A stretch of 10,179 bases of DNA from Chloroflexota bacterium (lineage in GTDB: Bacteria; Chloroflexota; Anaerolineae; Ardenticatenales; Ardenticatenaceae). The stretch lies in the NCBI GenBank assembly GCA_003520455.1, contig DOUV01001088.1, positions 1 to 10,179 on the forward strand, given 5' to 3'. Under the pieces are notes generated by a model. It was not told the DNA's origin, searched no databases, and worked only from the letters and a program-made list of their open reading frames with translations. Each line of letters opens with the position of its first letter. Position 1 is the stretch's first letter. A program made the position numbers and the translations under genes. Below, one piece after another: positions 1 through 5,269 of the stretch.

Positions 1-210
1 AATGATCTTGCGCTCGATGCTCGCCTGGGCGAGCGCCGGATTCTCACTACCGAGCGCATCGGCTTCACCGGCAGGCGCCGGCGGTTGTTGAGCCGGCGCC
101 TCGGCCGGCCGGCCCTTCGATGCGGCCTGGGGTGCCGTCTGACCGGCGCAGGCTGTCATGAGCAGGGTGAGGATCAAGAGAATCAGGGCGAGGGTGGAAC
201 GAGCTTGCAT
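1..210 (-). CDS. Partial lipoprotein, possibly DUF4349 family (N-terminus only)
   Basis: The first 70 codons of a gene that leaves the window at its left edge. Residues 1-4 (MQAR) are followed by a hydrophobic stretch at about 5-19 and the lipobox-like LMTAC with Cys21, as expected for a type II signal peptide, so the product is probably exported and lipid-anchored. Residues 22-60 are an Ala/Pro/Gln/Gly-rich linker, and the visible part ends in ERKII. A lipobox, low-complexity linker and then a basic-Ile-Ile segment is how DUF4349 lipoproteins often begin, but the domain itself is outside the window, so the family is inference. The ATG at 210 has GGAGAGG upstream at about SD distance, and a TATAAT lies at 245-240. 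Another reading frame across the same bases is open but has no such signal peptide or ribosome site. Function unknown. Confidence 0.72.
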   Translation of the reverse strand, partial: MQARSTLALILLILTLLMTACAGQTAPQAASKGRPAEAPAQQPPAPAGEADALGSENPALAQASIERKII

Positions 211-239
211 GGGGCCTCTCCAGGGCTGAAGGATTGTTA

Positions 240-261
240 ATTATATAGACGCGGCAGCCGC
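240..261 (-). promoter_or_regulatory. Candidate promoter of the lipoprotein gene with GC palindrome
   Basis: Reading the minus strand, a perfect TATAAT lies at 245-240, about 30 bases before the lipoprotein ATG. The adjoining stretch 251-261 is the palindrome GCGGC-A-GCCGC, which falls where the spacer to the -35 box should be. No good -35 hexamer is seen at 16-19 bases. The palindrome could be an operator, or chance in GC-rich DNA. Confidence 0.4.
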
Positions 262-285
262 GAGAATTGTTCCACCGAGAAGCAG

Positions 286-328
286 ATTGCAAGCAAACGG
301 GCCGGGGCATCTTCGCGCCACCGGCCCG
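286..328 (-). terminator. Candidate intrinsic terminator after the phosphoesterase gene
   Basis: A perfect 8-bp inverted repeat, CGGGCCGG at 298-305 and CCGGCCCG at 321-328, lies 22 bases past the phosphoesterase stop. In the minus-strand transcript it is followed by a modest U-rich tract (TTTGCTT). Stem GC content and position fit a Rho-independent terminator; the poor U tract lowers confidence. Confidence 0.45.
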
Positions 329-349
329 CCAGGGAGAGTGCCGGTTCAG

Positions 350-1102
350 TCACCACCCGTAGTCCAGACGCGCAATCAGCCGCTCGGGCAACCCCGCTTT
401 GGCCATCCGTGCCTGGGTCTCAGCAATGTCATAGGCCACCCGCTCGTAGGTGAGGGCGCCGGTCTTATCGTCGTAGACCGCGTAGCTGGCGCGCGGGTCA
501 CCGTCGCGCGGCTGGCCGACACTGCCCGGGTTGATGATAAAGCGGACACCCTCCGCCTGGGCGATCGGGAGGGGCGCACCGACCGCCGGCTGCAGCACCT
601 GCACATCATCGCTCTGATTGTCCTGGCGGAAGATGATCGGCTGGTGAGTATGACCAACCAGGCAGAACTGCGTGTCGAAGGCCTCGAAGTTCTCGGCGGC
701 TACCGACGGGGAGAGGATATATTCCCAGATCGGGTGACGCGGGCTACCGTGGGCCAGCGTGAAACGCTCGGCGATGTGGTCCATCCGCCCAGGGAGTTTC
801 TCGAGGAAGCCGACGCTCTCCGGGGTCAGTTGCTCTCGCGTCCACAGGACCGCCCGGCGAGCTTCGGGGTTGAAGTCGCTGATGTCGATCCGGTTCAGGG
901 CGGCATAATCATGGTTTCCCACCAGGCAACGGTTCGGCGCCAACTCACGCACGCGTGCCACGCATTCGTTTGGATCGGGGCCATAGCCGATCACATCGCC
1001 GAGGCACCAGATCTCGTCAACCGTCGCCAAATCGGCATGAGCCAGAACTGCTTCGAGAGCGACTAGATTGGCGTGAATGTCAGAGATGATCAGATACCGC
1101 AT
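350..1102 (-). CDS. Calcineurin-like metallophosphoesterase (YfcE/MJ0936-like)
   Basis: A 250-residue cytosolic enzyme of the two-metal phosphoesterase superfamily (Metallophos_2 type). The metal ligands appear in canonical order: D8-x-H10 in SDIHAN, G35-D36 in LGDVIGYGPDP, G62-N-H-D65, H118 in AHGSP, and G150-H-T-H153, followed by NPGSVGQPRDGDPRASY at 191-207, typical of this subfamily. No signal peptide or membrane segment is seen. The substrate cannot be read from sequence; relatives hydrolyse phosphodiesters or phosphoprotein/nucleotide substrates. The start at 1102 is chosen because MRYLIISDIHAN is the usual N-terminus and AGGA lies 8 bases upstream (1114-1111). A GTG at 1177 would add 25 basic residues unlike the family. 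It is transcribed divergently from tsaE. The open frame on the opposite strand is an antisense shadow. Confidence 0.9.
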   Translation of the reverse strand: MRYLIISDIHANLVALEAVLAHADLATVDEIWCLGDVIGYGPDPNECVARVRELAPNRCLVGNHDYAALNRIDISDFNPEARRAVLWTREQLTPESVGFLEKLPGRMDHIAERFTLAHGSPRHPIWEYILSPSVAAENFEAFDTQFCLVGHTHQPIIFRQDNQSDDVQVLQPAVGAPLPIAQAEGVRFIINPGSVGQPRDGDPRASYAVYDDKTGALTYERVAYDIAETQARMAKAGLPERLIARLDYGW

Positions 1103-1184
1103 GCCCACGATCCTATCGCAACACCGAGTCAACCCACCTCTGCGCCGGCGTGACGCTTGCAGGGCCAAGCGCTGCACGAACGGG

Positions 1185-1193
1185 ATCTTAGCA
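1185..1193 (-). promoter_or_regulatory. Candidate extended -10 promoter of the phosphoesterase gene
   Basis: On the minus strand TGC-TAAGAT (1193-1185) matches an extended -10 element, giving a predicted transcript start near 1178 and a leader of about 75 bases. No convincing -35 is visible, which extended -10 promoters tolerate. The predicted start almost coincides with the GTG at 1177, so leaderless use of that longer frame cannot be excluded. Confidence 0.4.
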
Positions 1194-1216
1194 CACTTTG
1201 CAATTGGAAGCTAGAC

Positions 1217-1236
1217 CGGTGTCAGGCCTGAGACCG
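1217..1236. promoter_or_regulatory. 20-bp dyad in the divergent promoter region
   Basis: CGGTGTCAGGCCTGAGACCG is symmetric at 18 of 20 positions (one G/G mismatch pair at 1221/1232), with the perfect core TCAGGCCTGA. It lies between the phosphoesterase -10 (1190-1185) and the tsaE -35 (1288-1293). Size, symmetry and place fit a dimeric regulator's operator; no regulator gene is adjacent. Confidence 0.35.
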
Positions 1237-1287
1237 AACTTTTCGAACTCTACTCGATCGCTGCCTCCCGGTTCTTGCTCAGATCCT

Positions 1288-1315
1288 TTGCCGTTTGCTA
1301 CCCTTGTTCTATAAT
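1288..1315 (+). promoter_or_regulatory. Promoter of the tsaE-tsaB-rimI operon, probably leaderless
   Basis: TTGCCG (1288-1293, 4 of 6 to consensus), a 16-base spacer and a perfect TATAAT (1310-1315). Transcription would begin about seven bases later, at or next to the A of the tsaE ATG at 1322. No Shine-Dalgarno lies before that ATG, so the mRNA is predicted to be leaderless. Confidence 0.65.
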
Positions 1316-1321
1316 CGTTGT

Positions 1322-1822
1322 ATGGCTGTTATCACCGGTAACACGCTCGACTTCTTCAGTCACAGCCCCCAGCAGACGCGGCGCATTGGTCAGCGACTGA
1401 GCCGACTGCTTCGGCCAGGCGACGTGGTGTTGCTCAGCGGGCCGCTTGGCTCGGGCAAAACCCATCTGGCTCAAGGGATCGGGGCGGGGCTTGGGATCGA
1501 GACGCCGATCCGCAGTCCGACGTTCACCCTGATCAACGAGTACCACGAGGGATGTATACCGCTCTACCACGTGGACCTGTATCGCCTCCACGGGGACGCC
1601 GAGGTGGCTACCATCGGTTTGGAAGAACCCTTCGAGGCAGACGACGGGGTCATCGTCGTCGAGTGGCCCGAGCATGCACCTGGCTGGATGCCACTCGAGG
1701 CGCTCTTCGTGACGATGCGCCACGTGGATGTGACCAAGCGCGGCATCGCAATCTCGGCGAGCGGCGAGCGGTACGAGCGGCTGCTGCTGGACTTCAAGCG
1801 TTCCGCGTTCGGAGGGCGTTGA
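1322..1822 (+). CDS. tsaE: tRNA t6A synthesis ATPase TsaE
   Basis: A 166-residue P-loop ATPase, the expected family length (about 150-170). In the bacterial t6A37 pathway TsaE works with TsaD and TsaB, which transfer threonylcarbamoyl from TC-AMP (made by TsaC) to A37 of ANN-decoding tRNAs; TsaE's ATPase is thought to reset the complex. Visible motifs: Walker A GPLGSGKT at 40-47, SPTFTL at 65-70, HVDLYRL at 83-89 and the Walker B-like IVVEWPE at 111-117, all hallmarks of the family. An upstream in-frame TTG at 1295 would overlap the -35/-10 promoter, so the ATG at 1322 is preferred. It has no SD and sits at the predicted transcription start. Its TGA shares one base with the tsaB ATG, so the two are translationally coupled. 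Confidence 0.93.
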   Translation: MAVITGNTLDFFSHSPQQTRRIGQRLSRLLRPGDVVLLSGPLGSGKTHLAQGIGAGLGIETPIRSPTFTLINEYHEGCIPLYHVDLYRLHGDAEVATIGLEEPFEADDGVIVVEWPEHAPGWMPLEALFVTMRHVDVTKRGIAISASGERYERLLLDFKRSAFGGR

Positions 1823-2493
1823 TGCTGCTTGCGCTCGACACGGCCACCCGGCAGGCCGGATTGGCGCTCTATACCGGGGACGAGGTACGCGCCGAGATGG
1901 TGTGGCAGGCCGGCCGCCACCACACGGAAGTGATGGCTCCAGCCATTCAGGCACTATTGGCCCGCGCTGGCGCCCACGCCGGCGATCTGACGGCGCTCGC
2001 CGTCTCGCTCGGCCCGGGCTCGTTCACCGGTCTGCGAATTGGGCTGGCGCTCGCCAAGGGGCTGGCCGCCGCCAACAACCTCCCGATTGTCGGCGTACCG
2101 ACCCTGGACGTCACCGCGTACCCCCATCTGATTGGCTCGAACCCCGTCTGCGCGCTGCTCCAAATGGGGCGCGGCCGCCTGGCGTACAGCTTCTATGCCC
2201 CTGACGCCTGGCGCTCCGATGGCCCCTATCTCGGTGTCCTCGCCGATGTGATCGCGGCGGTCCAGATGCCCACCCGCTTCGTCGGGGAATTGCTGCCGGC
2301 GGAGCGCCAGGCGTTGCGGGTGGAGCTCGGCTTGCTGGCCGTGCTGAACCCGCCCTCGCTCGCGATGCGCCGCCCGGGGCACCTGGCTGAGATCGCCTGG
2401 GAGCGTATCCTCCGCGGCGAGACTGATGACCTTCACACCCTTGCTCCCATCTATGCGGAGGCGTCCGTTCGAACCGGACCGACAGATGCATGA
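1822..2493 (+). CDS. tsaB: tRNA t6A synthesis protein TsaB
   Basis: A 223-residue ASKHA-fold protein and partner of TsaD in the threonylcarbamoyl transferase complex. TsaB itself is catalytically inert and holds TsaD. Family signatures: MLLALDTATRQAGLALY at the N-terminus, RHHTE (32-36) where homologues have a similar motif, and SLGPGSFTGLRIGLALAKGL at about 62-81, followed by GVPTLD. The C-terminal half is more divergent, as is usual for TsaB. The start at 1822 is set by the conserved N-terminus and a strong GGAGGG at 1811-1816. The open frame extending upstream to 1552 is only read-through across tsaE. The stop overlaps the rimI start by four bases (ATGA), so all three genes form one operon. 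Confidence 0.93.
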   Translation: MLLALDTATRQAGLALYTGDEVRAEMVWQAGRHHTEVMAPAIQALLARAGAHAGDLTALAVSLGPGSFTGLRIGLALAKGLAAANNLPIVGVPTLDVTAYPHLIGSNPVCALLQMGRGRLAYSFYAPDAWRSDGPYLGVLADVIAAVQMPTRFVGELLPAERQALRVELGLLAVLNPPSLAMRRPGHLAEIAWERILRGETDDLHTLAPIYAEASVRTGPTDA

Positions 2494-3128
2494 TTCGTGA
2501 CGAGGACCTGCCCGTTGCCGTCGTCCCGATGGAGACGCGCGATATTCCCGCCATCATGGAGATCGAGCGCGCCTCGTTCACCACCCCCTGGTCGGCCAGC
2601 GCGTACCGGCACGAACTCGAGCGGAACGAGCTGGCTCACTACTTTGTGCTGCTACCGCGCGAGGCCCTCGAGGGTGCGATCGAGCACCGGGCGCCCAGTT
2701 TGCGCGACCGCATCAGTCGCTGGCTCCTCGGTATCAACCCCAGCGGCCGCCCGGTGATGGGGTATGCCGGGTACTGGTTGATGGCCGGCGAGGCCCACAT
2801 CAGCACGATTGCGCTCGACCCCACCTGGCGCAGCAAGGGGCTGGGCGAGTACCTCCTGCTGCGAACCATCGAGGCTGCCATCGCCGACGGCGCCGACCTG
2901 GTGACCCTGGAAGTACGCGTCTCAAACACCCGCGCCCAGAATCTCTACGAGAAGTACGGCTTCGACGTCGTCGGGCGACGGAAACGCTACTACCACGATA
3001 ACAACGAAGACGCCCTCATCATGACCGTCGAGGGCGTCCAGTCCGCCACCTACTGCGACTTTCTGGCGATGCGGCGCGAAGCCCGCCTCCACCGCCTGAC
3101 GGAAACCGACGTCCACGCCGCCGAATAA
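2490..3128 (+). CDS. rimI: GNAT acetyltransferase, RimI-like (ribosomal protein S18 N-acetyltransferase family)
   Basis: A 212-residue GNAT enzyme expected to transfer acetyl from acetyl-CoA to an N-terminal amine; E. coli RimI acetylates ribosomal protein bS18. The fold runs from PMETRDIPAIMEIERASF (13-30), through VMGYAGYWLMAGEAHISTIALD (89-110), to the acetyl-CoA loop RSKGLG (114-119), LEVRVSN (140-146) and the catalytic-type Tyr in AQNLYEKYGF (149-158). It is longer than E. coli RimI (148 aa) because of an insert of about 30 residues at 57-88 and a tail of about 30 after the core. These additions make the exact substrate uncertain, but the tsaB-rimI linkage supports the name. The ATG overlaps the tsaB stop. 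The gene ends the operon and converges on rdgB, 112 bases away. Confidence 0.85.
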   Translation: MIRDEDLPVAVVPMETRDIPAIMEIERASFTTPWSASAYRHELERNELAHYFVLLPREALEGAIEHRAPSLRDRISRWLLGINPSGRPVMGYAGYWLMAGEAHISTIALDPTWRSKGLGEYLLLRTIEAAIADGADLVTLEVRVSNTRAQNLYEKYGFDVVGRRKRYYHDNNEDALIMTVEGVQSATYCDFLAMRREARLHRLTETDVHAAE

Positions 3129-3181
3129 AGCGGTGAAGCGGTCTGGAACTCCTACCATACGTTTGCCGAGTTGATAGTCTG

Positions 3182-3245
3182 GGCGTCAAAGGCCGCAGTT
3201 GTCCTGAAGGACGCCTGCAGGGGTGCTGAGAAGGGGTGTCTCAGC
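3182..3245. terminator. Candidate stem-loops between convergent rimI and rdgB
   Basis: Two inverted repeats lie in the 112-base convergent gap: GGCGTC (3182-3187) with GACGCC (3210-3215), enclosing a small GTCC-TGAA-GGAC hairpin, and GCTGAGA (3225-3231) with TCTCAGC (3239-3245). The second overlaps the rdgB stop codon. Neither is followed by a clear U tract, so they may terminate only weakly or merely protect 3' ends. Confidence 0.3.
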
Positions 3246-3855
3246 CGCCGAGCGGGTCGGTTCCAGGCTGCTGAGCGAGGGCTATGACCACGGGGAGGAG
3301 TTGCTGGGCCGCACGGCCGCGATGGCTGAGGAGGTTCTTCTCGGCGCGGGTGAGCTCCGCTGCACTGCGCCCGGCCTCCTCCACGTAGAAGATTGGGTCG
3401 TAGCCGAAGCCATGCGCTCCATGCGGCGCGAAGAGGATTCGCCCTCGAACCTCGCCGATGCTCTCTGCCTCCCGTCGGTCGGGAAGCCAGAGGACGGTGT
3501 AGCAGACAAAACGCGCCTGCCTCCGCGTCCATGGGACACCGGCCAGTCGCGCCAGCAGCGCGGCGTTGCGATCGGCGTCCGTTGGCCCGGCCCAGCGGGC
3601 ACTGTGCACGCCGGGTGCACCGCCCAAGGCCGCGACTTCCAGGCCACTATCGTCGGCCAGCGTAGGCAAGCCACTGGCCAGACCGTAGGCCCGTGCCTTG
3701 AGCCTGGCGTTTTCTGCGAAGGTGGCCCCGGTCTCGGCCGCGTCCCAGTCCAGGCCAACATCCGCCAGCGTCACCAATTCCACAGGGAGGGTCTCGAAGA
3801 TCGCGGCGTATTCAGCCAGCTTGCCACGGTTGTTGGTGGCGATCAGGAGTTTCAA
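3241..3855 (-). CDS. rdgB: XTP/dITP diphosphatase (non-canonical purine NTP pyrophosphatase, HAM1/RdgB family)
   Basis: A 204-residue cytosolic pyrophosphatase that hydrolyses ITP, dITP and XTP to monophosphate plus pyrophosphate, keeping deaminated purines out of DNA and RNA. Signatures: IATNNRGKLAEY at 5-16, TFAENARLKA at 45-54, the substrate/metal segment LADDSGLEV (66-74), PGVHSARWAG (81-90), FGYDPIFY (150-157) and SHRGRA (177-182). Length matches the family. The frame is open to 4383, but the family N-terminus begins at the TTG at 3855-3853, which has GGGGAG six bases upstream. The roughly 176 upstream residues cross an intergenic region and the tsaD 3' end and look non-coding. It lies downstream of tsaD on the same strand but separated by 319 bases, so it may have its own promoter. 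Confidence 0.92.
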   Translation of the reverse strand: MKLLIATNNRGKLAEYAAIFETLPVELVTLADVGLDWDAAETGATFAENARLKARAYGLASGLPTLADDSGLEVAALGGAPGVHSARWAGPTDADRNAALLARLAGVPWTRRQARFVCYTVLWLPDRREAESIGEVRGRILFAPHGAHGFGYDPIFYVEEAGRSAAELTRAEKNLLSHRGRAAQQLLPVVIALAQQPGTDPLGG

Positions 3856-4171
3856 GGAGTTCTCCCCGAGGTTGCGGTCGTAGCCAGGAGCAAGGGCAAC
3901 AGATGTCAAGAGGAAACCATCAAAAGGTTCCCTCGCCAGGATTTCGCTCACACGACGCCGCGGCCATTGCGCTTTTGCCGTCTGGATAGAGCGGCCAGAG
4001 CCGCGAGGGCCGGAAATGTTCCGGCGGGCTGTCTCTCCAGCCTTGACGGCCGCCGCAACCAGCACGTTCCCGAGCGCCATTTTCGCCCGCGGCCGTGAAC
4101 GATGCGGTTCGCCATAAATGTCTGAAATGGCCGTTTTGCCCGAATCCCACGTTGATCTGGGCTGGCTTCTC
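3856..4171. other. 319-base intergenic region between tsaD and rdgB
   Basis: No convincing gene on either strand; open frames across it lack family features and ribosome sites. It contains several short hairpins: GCGGC-CAGA-GCCGC (3991-4004), the perfect 7-bp GCCGGAA-ATG-TTCCGGC (4009-4025) and the 3910-3934 stem. Their density suggests a structured leader, a dispersed palindromic repeat or the remains of a small mobile element. None of these can be chosen from this window alone. Confidence 0.4.
3904..3934 (-). promoter_or_regulatory. Hairpin plus consensus -35 box upstream of rdgB
   Basis: A perfect TTGACA on the minus strand (3909-3904) lies about 50 bases before the rdgB TTG start, but no good -10 is found at 16-18 bases. 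Immediately upstream is a 9-bp inverted repeat with one mismatch (3910-3918 with 3926-3934, 7-base loop). On the minus strand it reads as a stem-loop just before the -35, so it may end tsaD transcription or act as an operator. Confidence 0.3.
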
Positions 4172-4192
4172 TTGCTACCTGCTCCCTGCTCC
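4172..4192 (-). repeat. Heptanucleotide repeat (GGAGCAG)2-GTAGCAA spanning the tsaD stop
   Basis: On the minus strand two exact copies of GGAGCAG (4192-4186 and 4185-4179) are followed by a degenerate third, GTAGCAA (4178-4172). The tsaD stop TAG lies inside the third unit, so the repeat encodes the last residues of TsaD. Confidence 0.6.
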
Positions 4193-5254
4193 TTGTAGAC
4201 GCAAGCTGGGCGCGACGTCGATCCCGAGGGAAGAGGTTTCCCCCCGCTGCAGGTGGTAGTACGCTGCGGCCGCCGTGGCGGCGGCATTGTCGGTACAGAG
4301 AACCGGTGCTGGATAGTGAAAGGTGACGCCGAGTTCTCCAATCGCGACGGCCATTTGCTGGCGGAGTGGCGCATTCGCAGCAACCCCGCCGACTATCAGG
4401 ACCTGGCGGACCTTGAACTCCTCGGCGGCCTGGCGCGTCTTGGCTACCAACACATCGACCACCGCCTGTTGGAAGCTCGCAGCCAGGTCGGCCACCGGAA
4501 GTTCGCGCATGACGGTGGGGGAGCGGGTGGCAGCGGCCCCCATGCTCGCAGTCGGCGTGTACTTCTCCACGATGCGCAACACTGCGGTCTTCAGTCCACT
4601 GAAGCTGAAATCGTAGCTGCCCGGCAGCATTGCCCGCGGCAGGTCGAAGGCGTTGGGATTTCCCGCGGCCGCCACCCGCTGCACGTGCGGGCCACCGGGG
4701 TACGGGAGCCCCAGCAACCGGGCGACCTTGTCGAATGCCTCGCCCGCGGCGTCGTCGAGTGTGTGGCCGAGCAGTTCGTACTCACCATGACCGTGCATCA
4801 AGACTAGCTCGGTGTGGCCACCGCTGACGATCAGAATCAGCGCCGGAAACTCCGGGTGCGGGACGCCGGCCTCCTCCTCGGGGTTTCGCGCGAGCCAGGC
4901 GGTGTAGATATGCCCTTCGAGGTGATTGATGCCGATGAAGGGCAGCCCCCGCGCCAGTGCCAACCCCTTGGCGAAGTTCAACCCGACGACGAGCGAGCCC
5001 GCCAGTCCCGGTCCTTGCGTGGCGGCGATCGCATCAATCTGATCCCAACCGAACTGTGCCGCGGCCAGGGCCTGATCGAGCGCAGGCGTGATCGCCAGGA
5101 CATGCTGCCGCGAGGCCATCTCGGGGTAGACGCCACCAAAGCGCTTGTGCAACTCGATCTGCGACGCGATCATATTTGCCAGGATTGAGCGGCCATCGCG
5201 CACGATTGCAACGGCCGTTTCATCACAACTGGTTTCAACACCAAGAACGTTCAT
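4175..5254 (-). CDS. tsaD: tRNA N6-adenosine threonylcarbamoyltransferase TsaD
   Basis: The 359-residue catalytic subunit of t6A37 synthesis (Kae1/YgjD family), transferring threonylcarbamoyl from TC-AMP to A37 with TsaB and TsaE. Motifs in order: GVETSCDETAVAIV at 5-18, the metal ligands H111 and H115 in NHLEGHIY, VSGGHTEL (143-150), DDAAGEAFDKVARLLGLPYPGG (167-188), FSFSGLKTA (216-224), GGVAANAPLR (289-298) and TDNAA (321-325), whose Asp322 completes the metal site. The core is complete and should be active. The family usually stops soon after APSLRL, whereas the final QGAGSR comes from a heptanucleotide repeat. The ATG lies 15 bases after the stop of the upstream PP2C/propeller gene and has no clear SD, suggesting coupling to that gene. 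Confidence 0.97.
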   Translation of the reverse strand: MNVLGVETSCDETAVAIVRDGRSILANMIASQIELHKRFGGVYPEMASRQHVLAITPALDQALAAAQFGWDQIDAIAATQGPGLAGSLVVGLNFAKGLALARGLPFIGINHLEGHIYTAWLARNPEEEAGVPHPEFPALILIVSGGHTELVLMHGHGEYELLGHTLDDAAGEAFDKVARLLGLPYPGGPHVQRVAAAGNPNAFDLPRAMLPGSYDFSFSGLKTAVLRIVEKYTPTASMGAAATRSPTVMRELPVADLAASFQQAVVDVLVAKTRQAAEEFKVRQVLIVGGVAANAPLRQQMAVAIGELGVTFHYPAPVLCTDNAAATAAAAYYHLQRGETSSLGIDVAPSLRLQGAGSR

Positions 5255-5269
5255 CGTCGCATCTTTTGT

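Noticed and set aside
65..310. 81-codon minus-strand frame at the left edge
   Set aside because: Its sequence is Arg/Pro/Ser-rich without motifs and it overlaps the lipoprotein frame, which has a signal peptide and SD.
287..1066. Long plus-strand open frame opposite the phosphoesterase
   Set aside because: Antisense to a gene with all catalytic motifs; no family features or ribosome site of its own. It is open because of GC-rich codon bias.
1103..1177. 25-residue N-terminal extension of the phosphoesterase from GTG at 1177
   Set aside because: It is basic and unlike the family, and the ATG at 1102 has a well-spaced AGGA. A leaderless use of the GTG remains a minor possibility.
3856..4383. 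N-terminal extension of rdgB
   Set aside because: The frame overlaps the tsaD 3' end and an intergenic region, and the added residues have no family match. The TTG at 3855 has a good SD and the conserved N-terminus.
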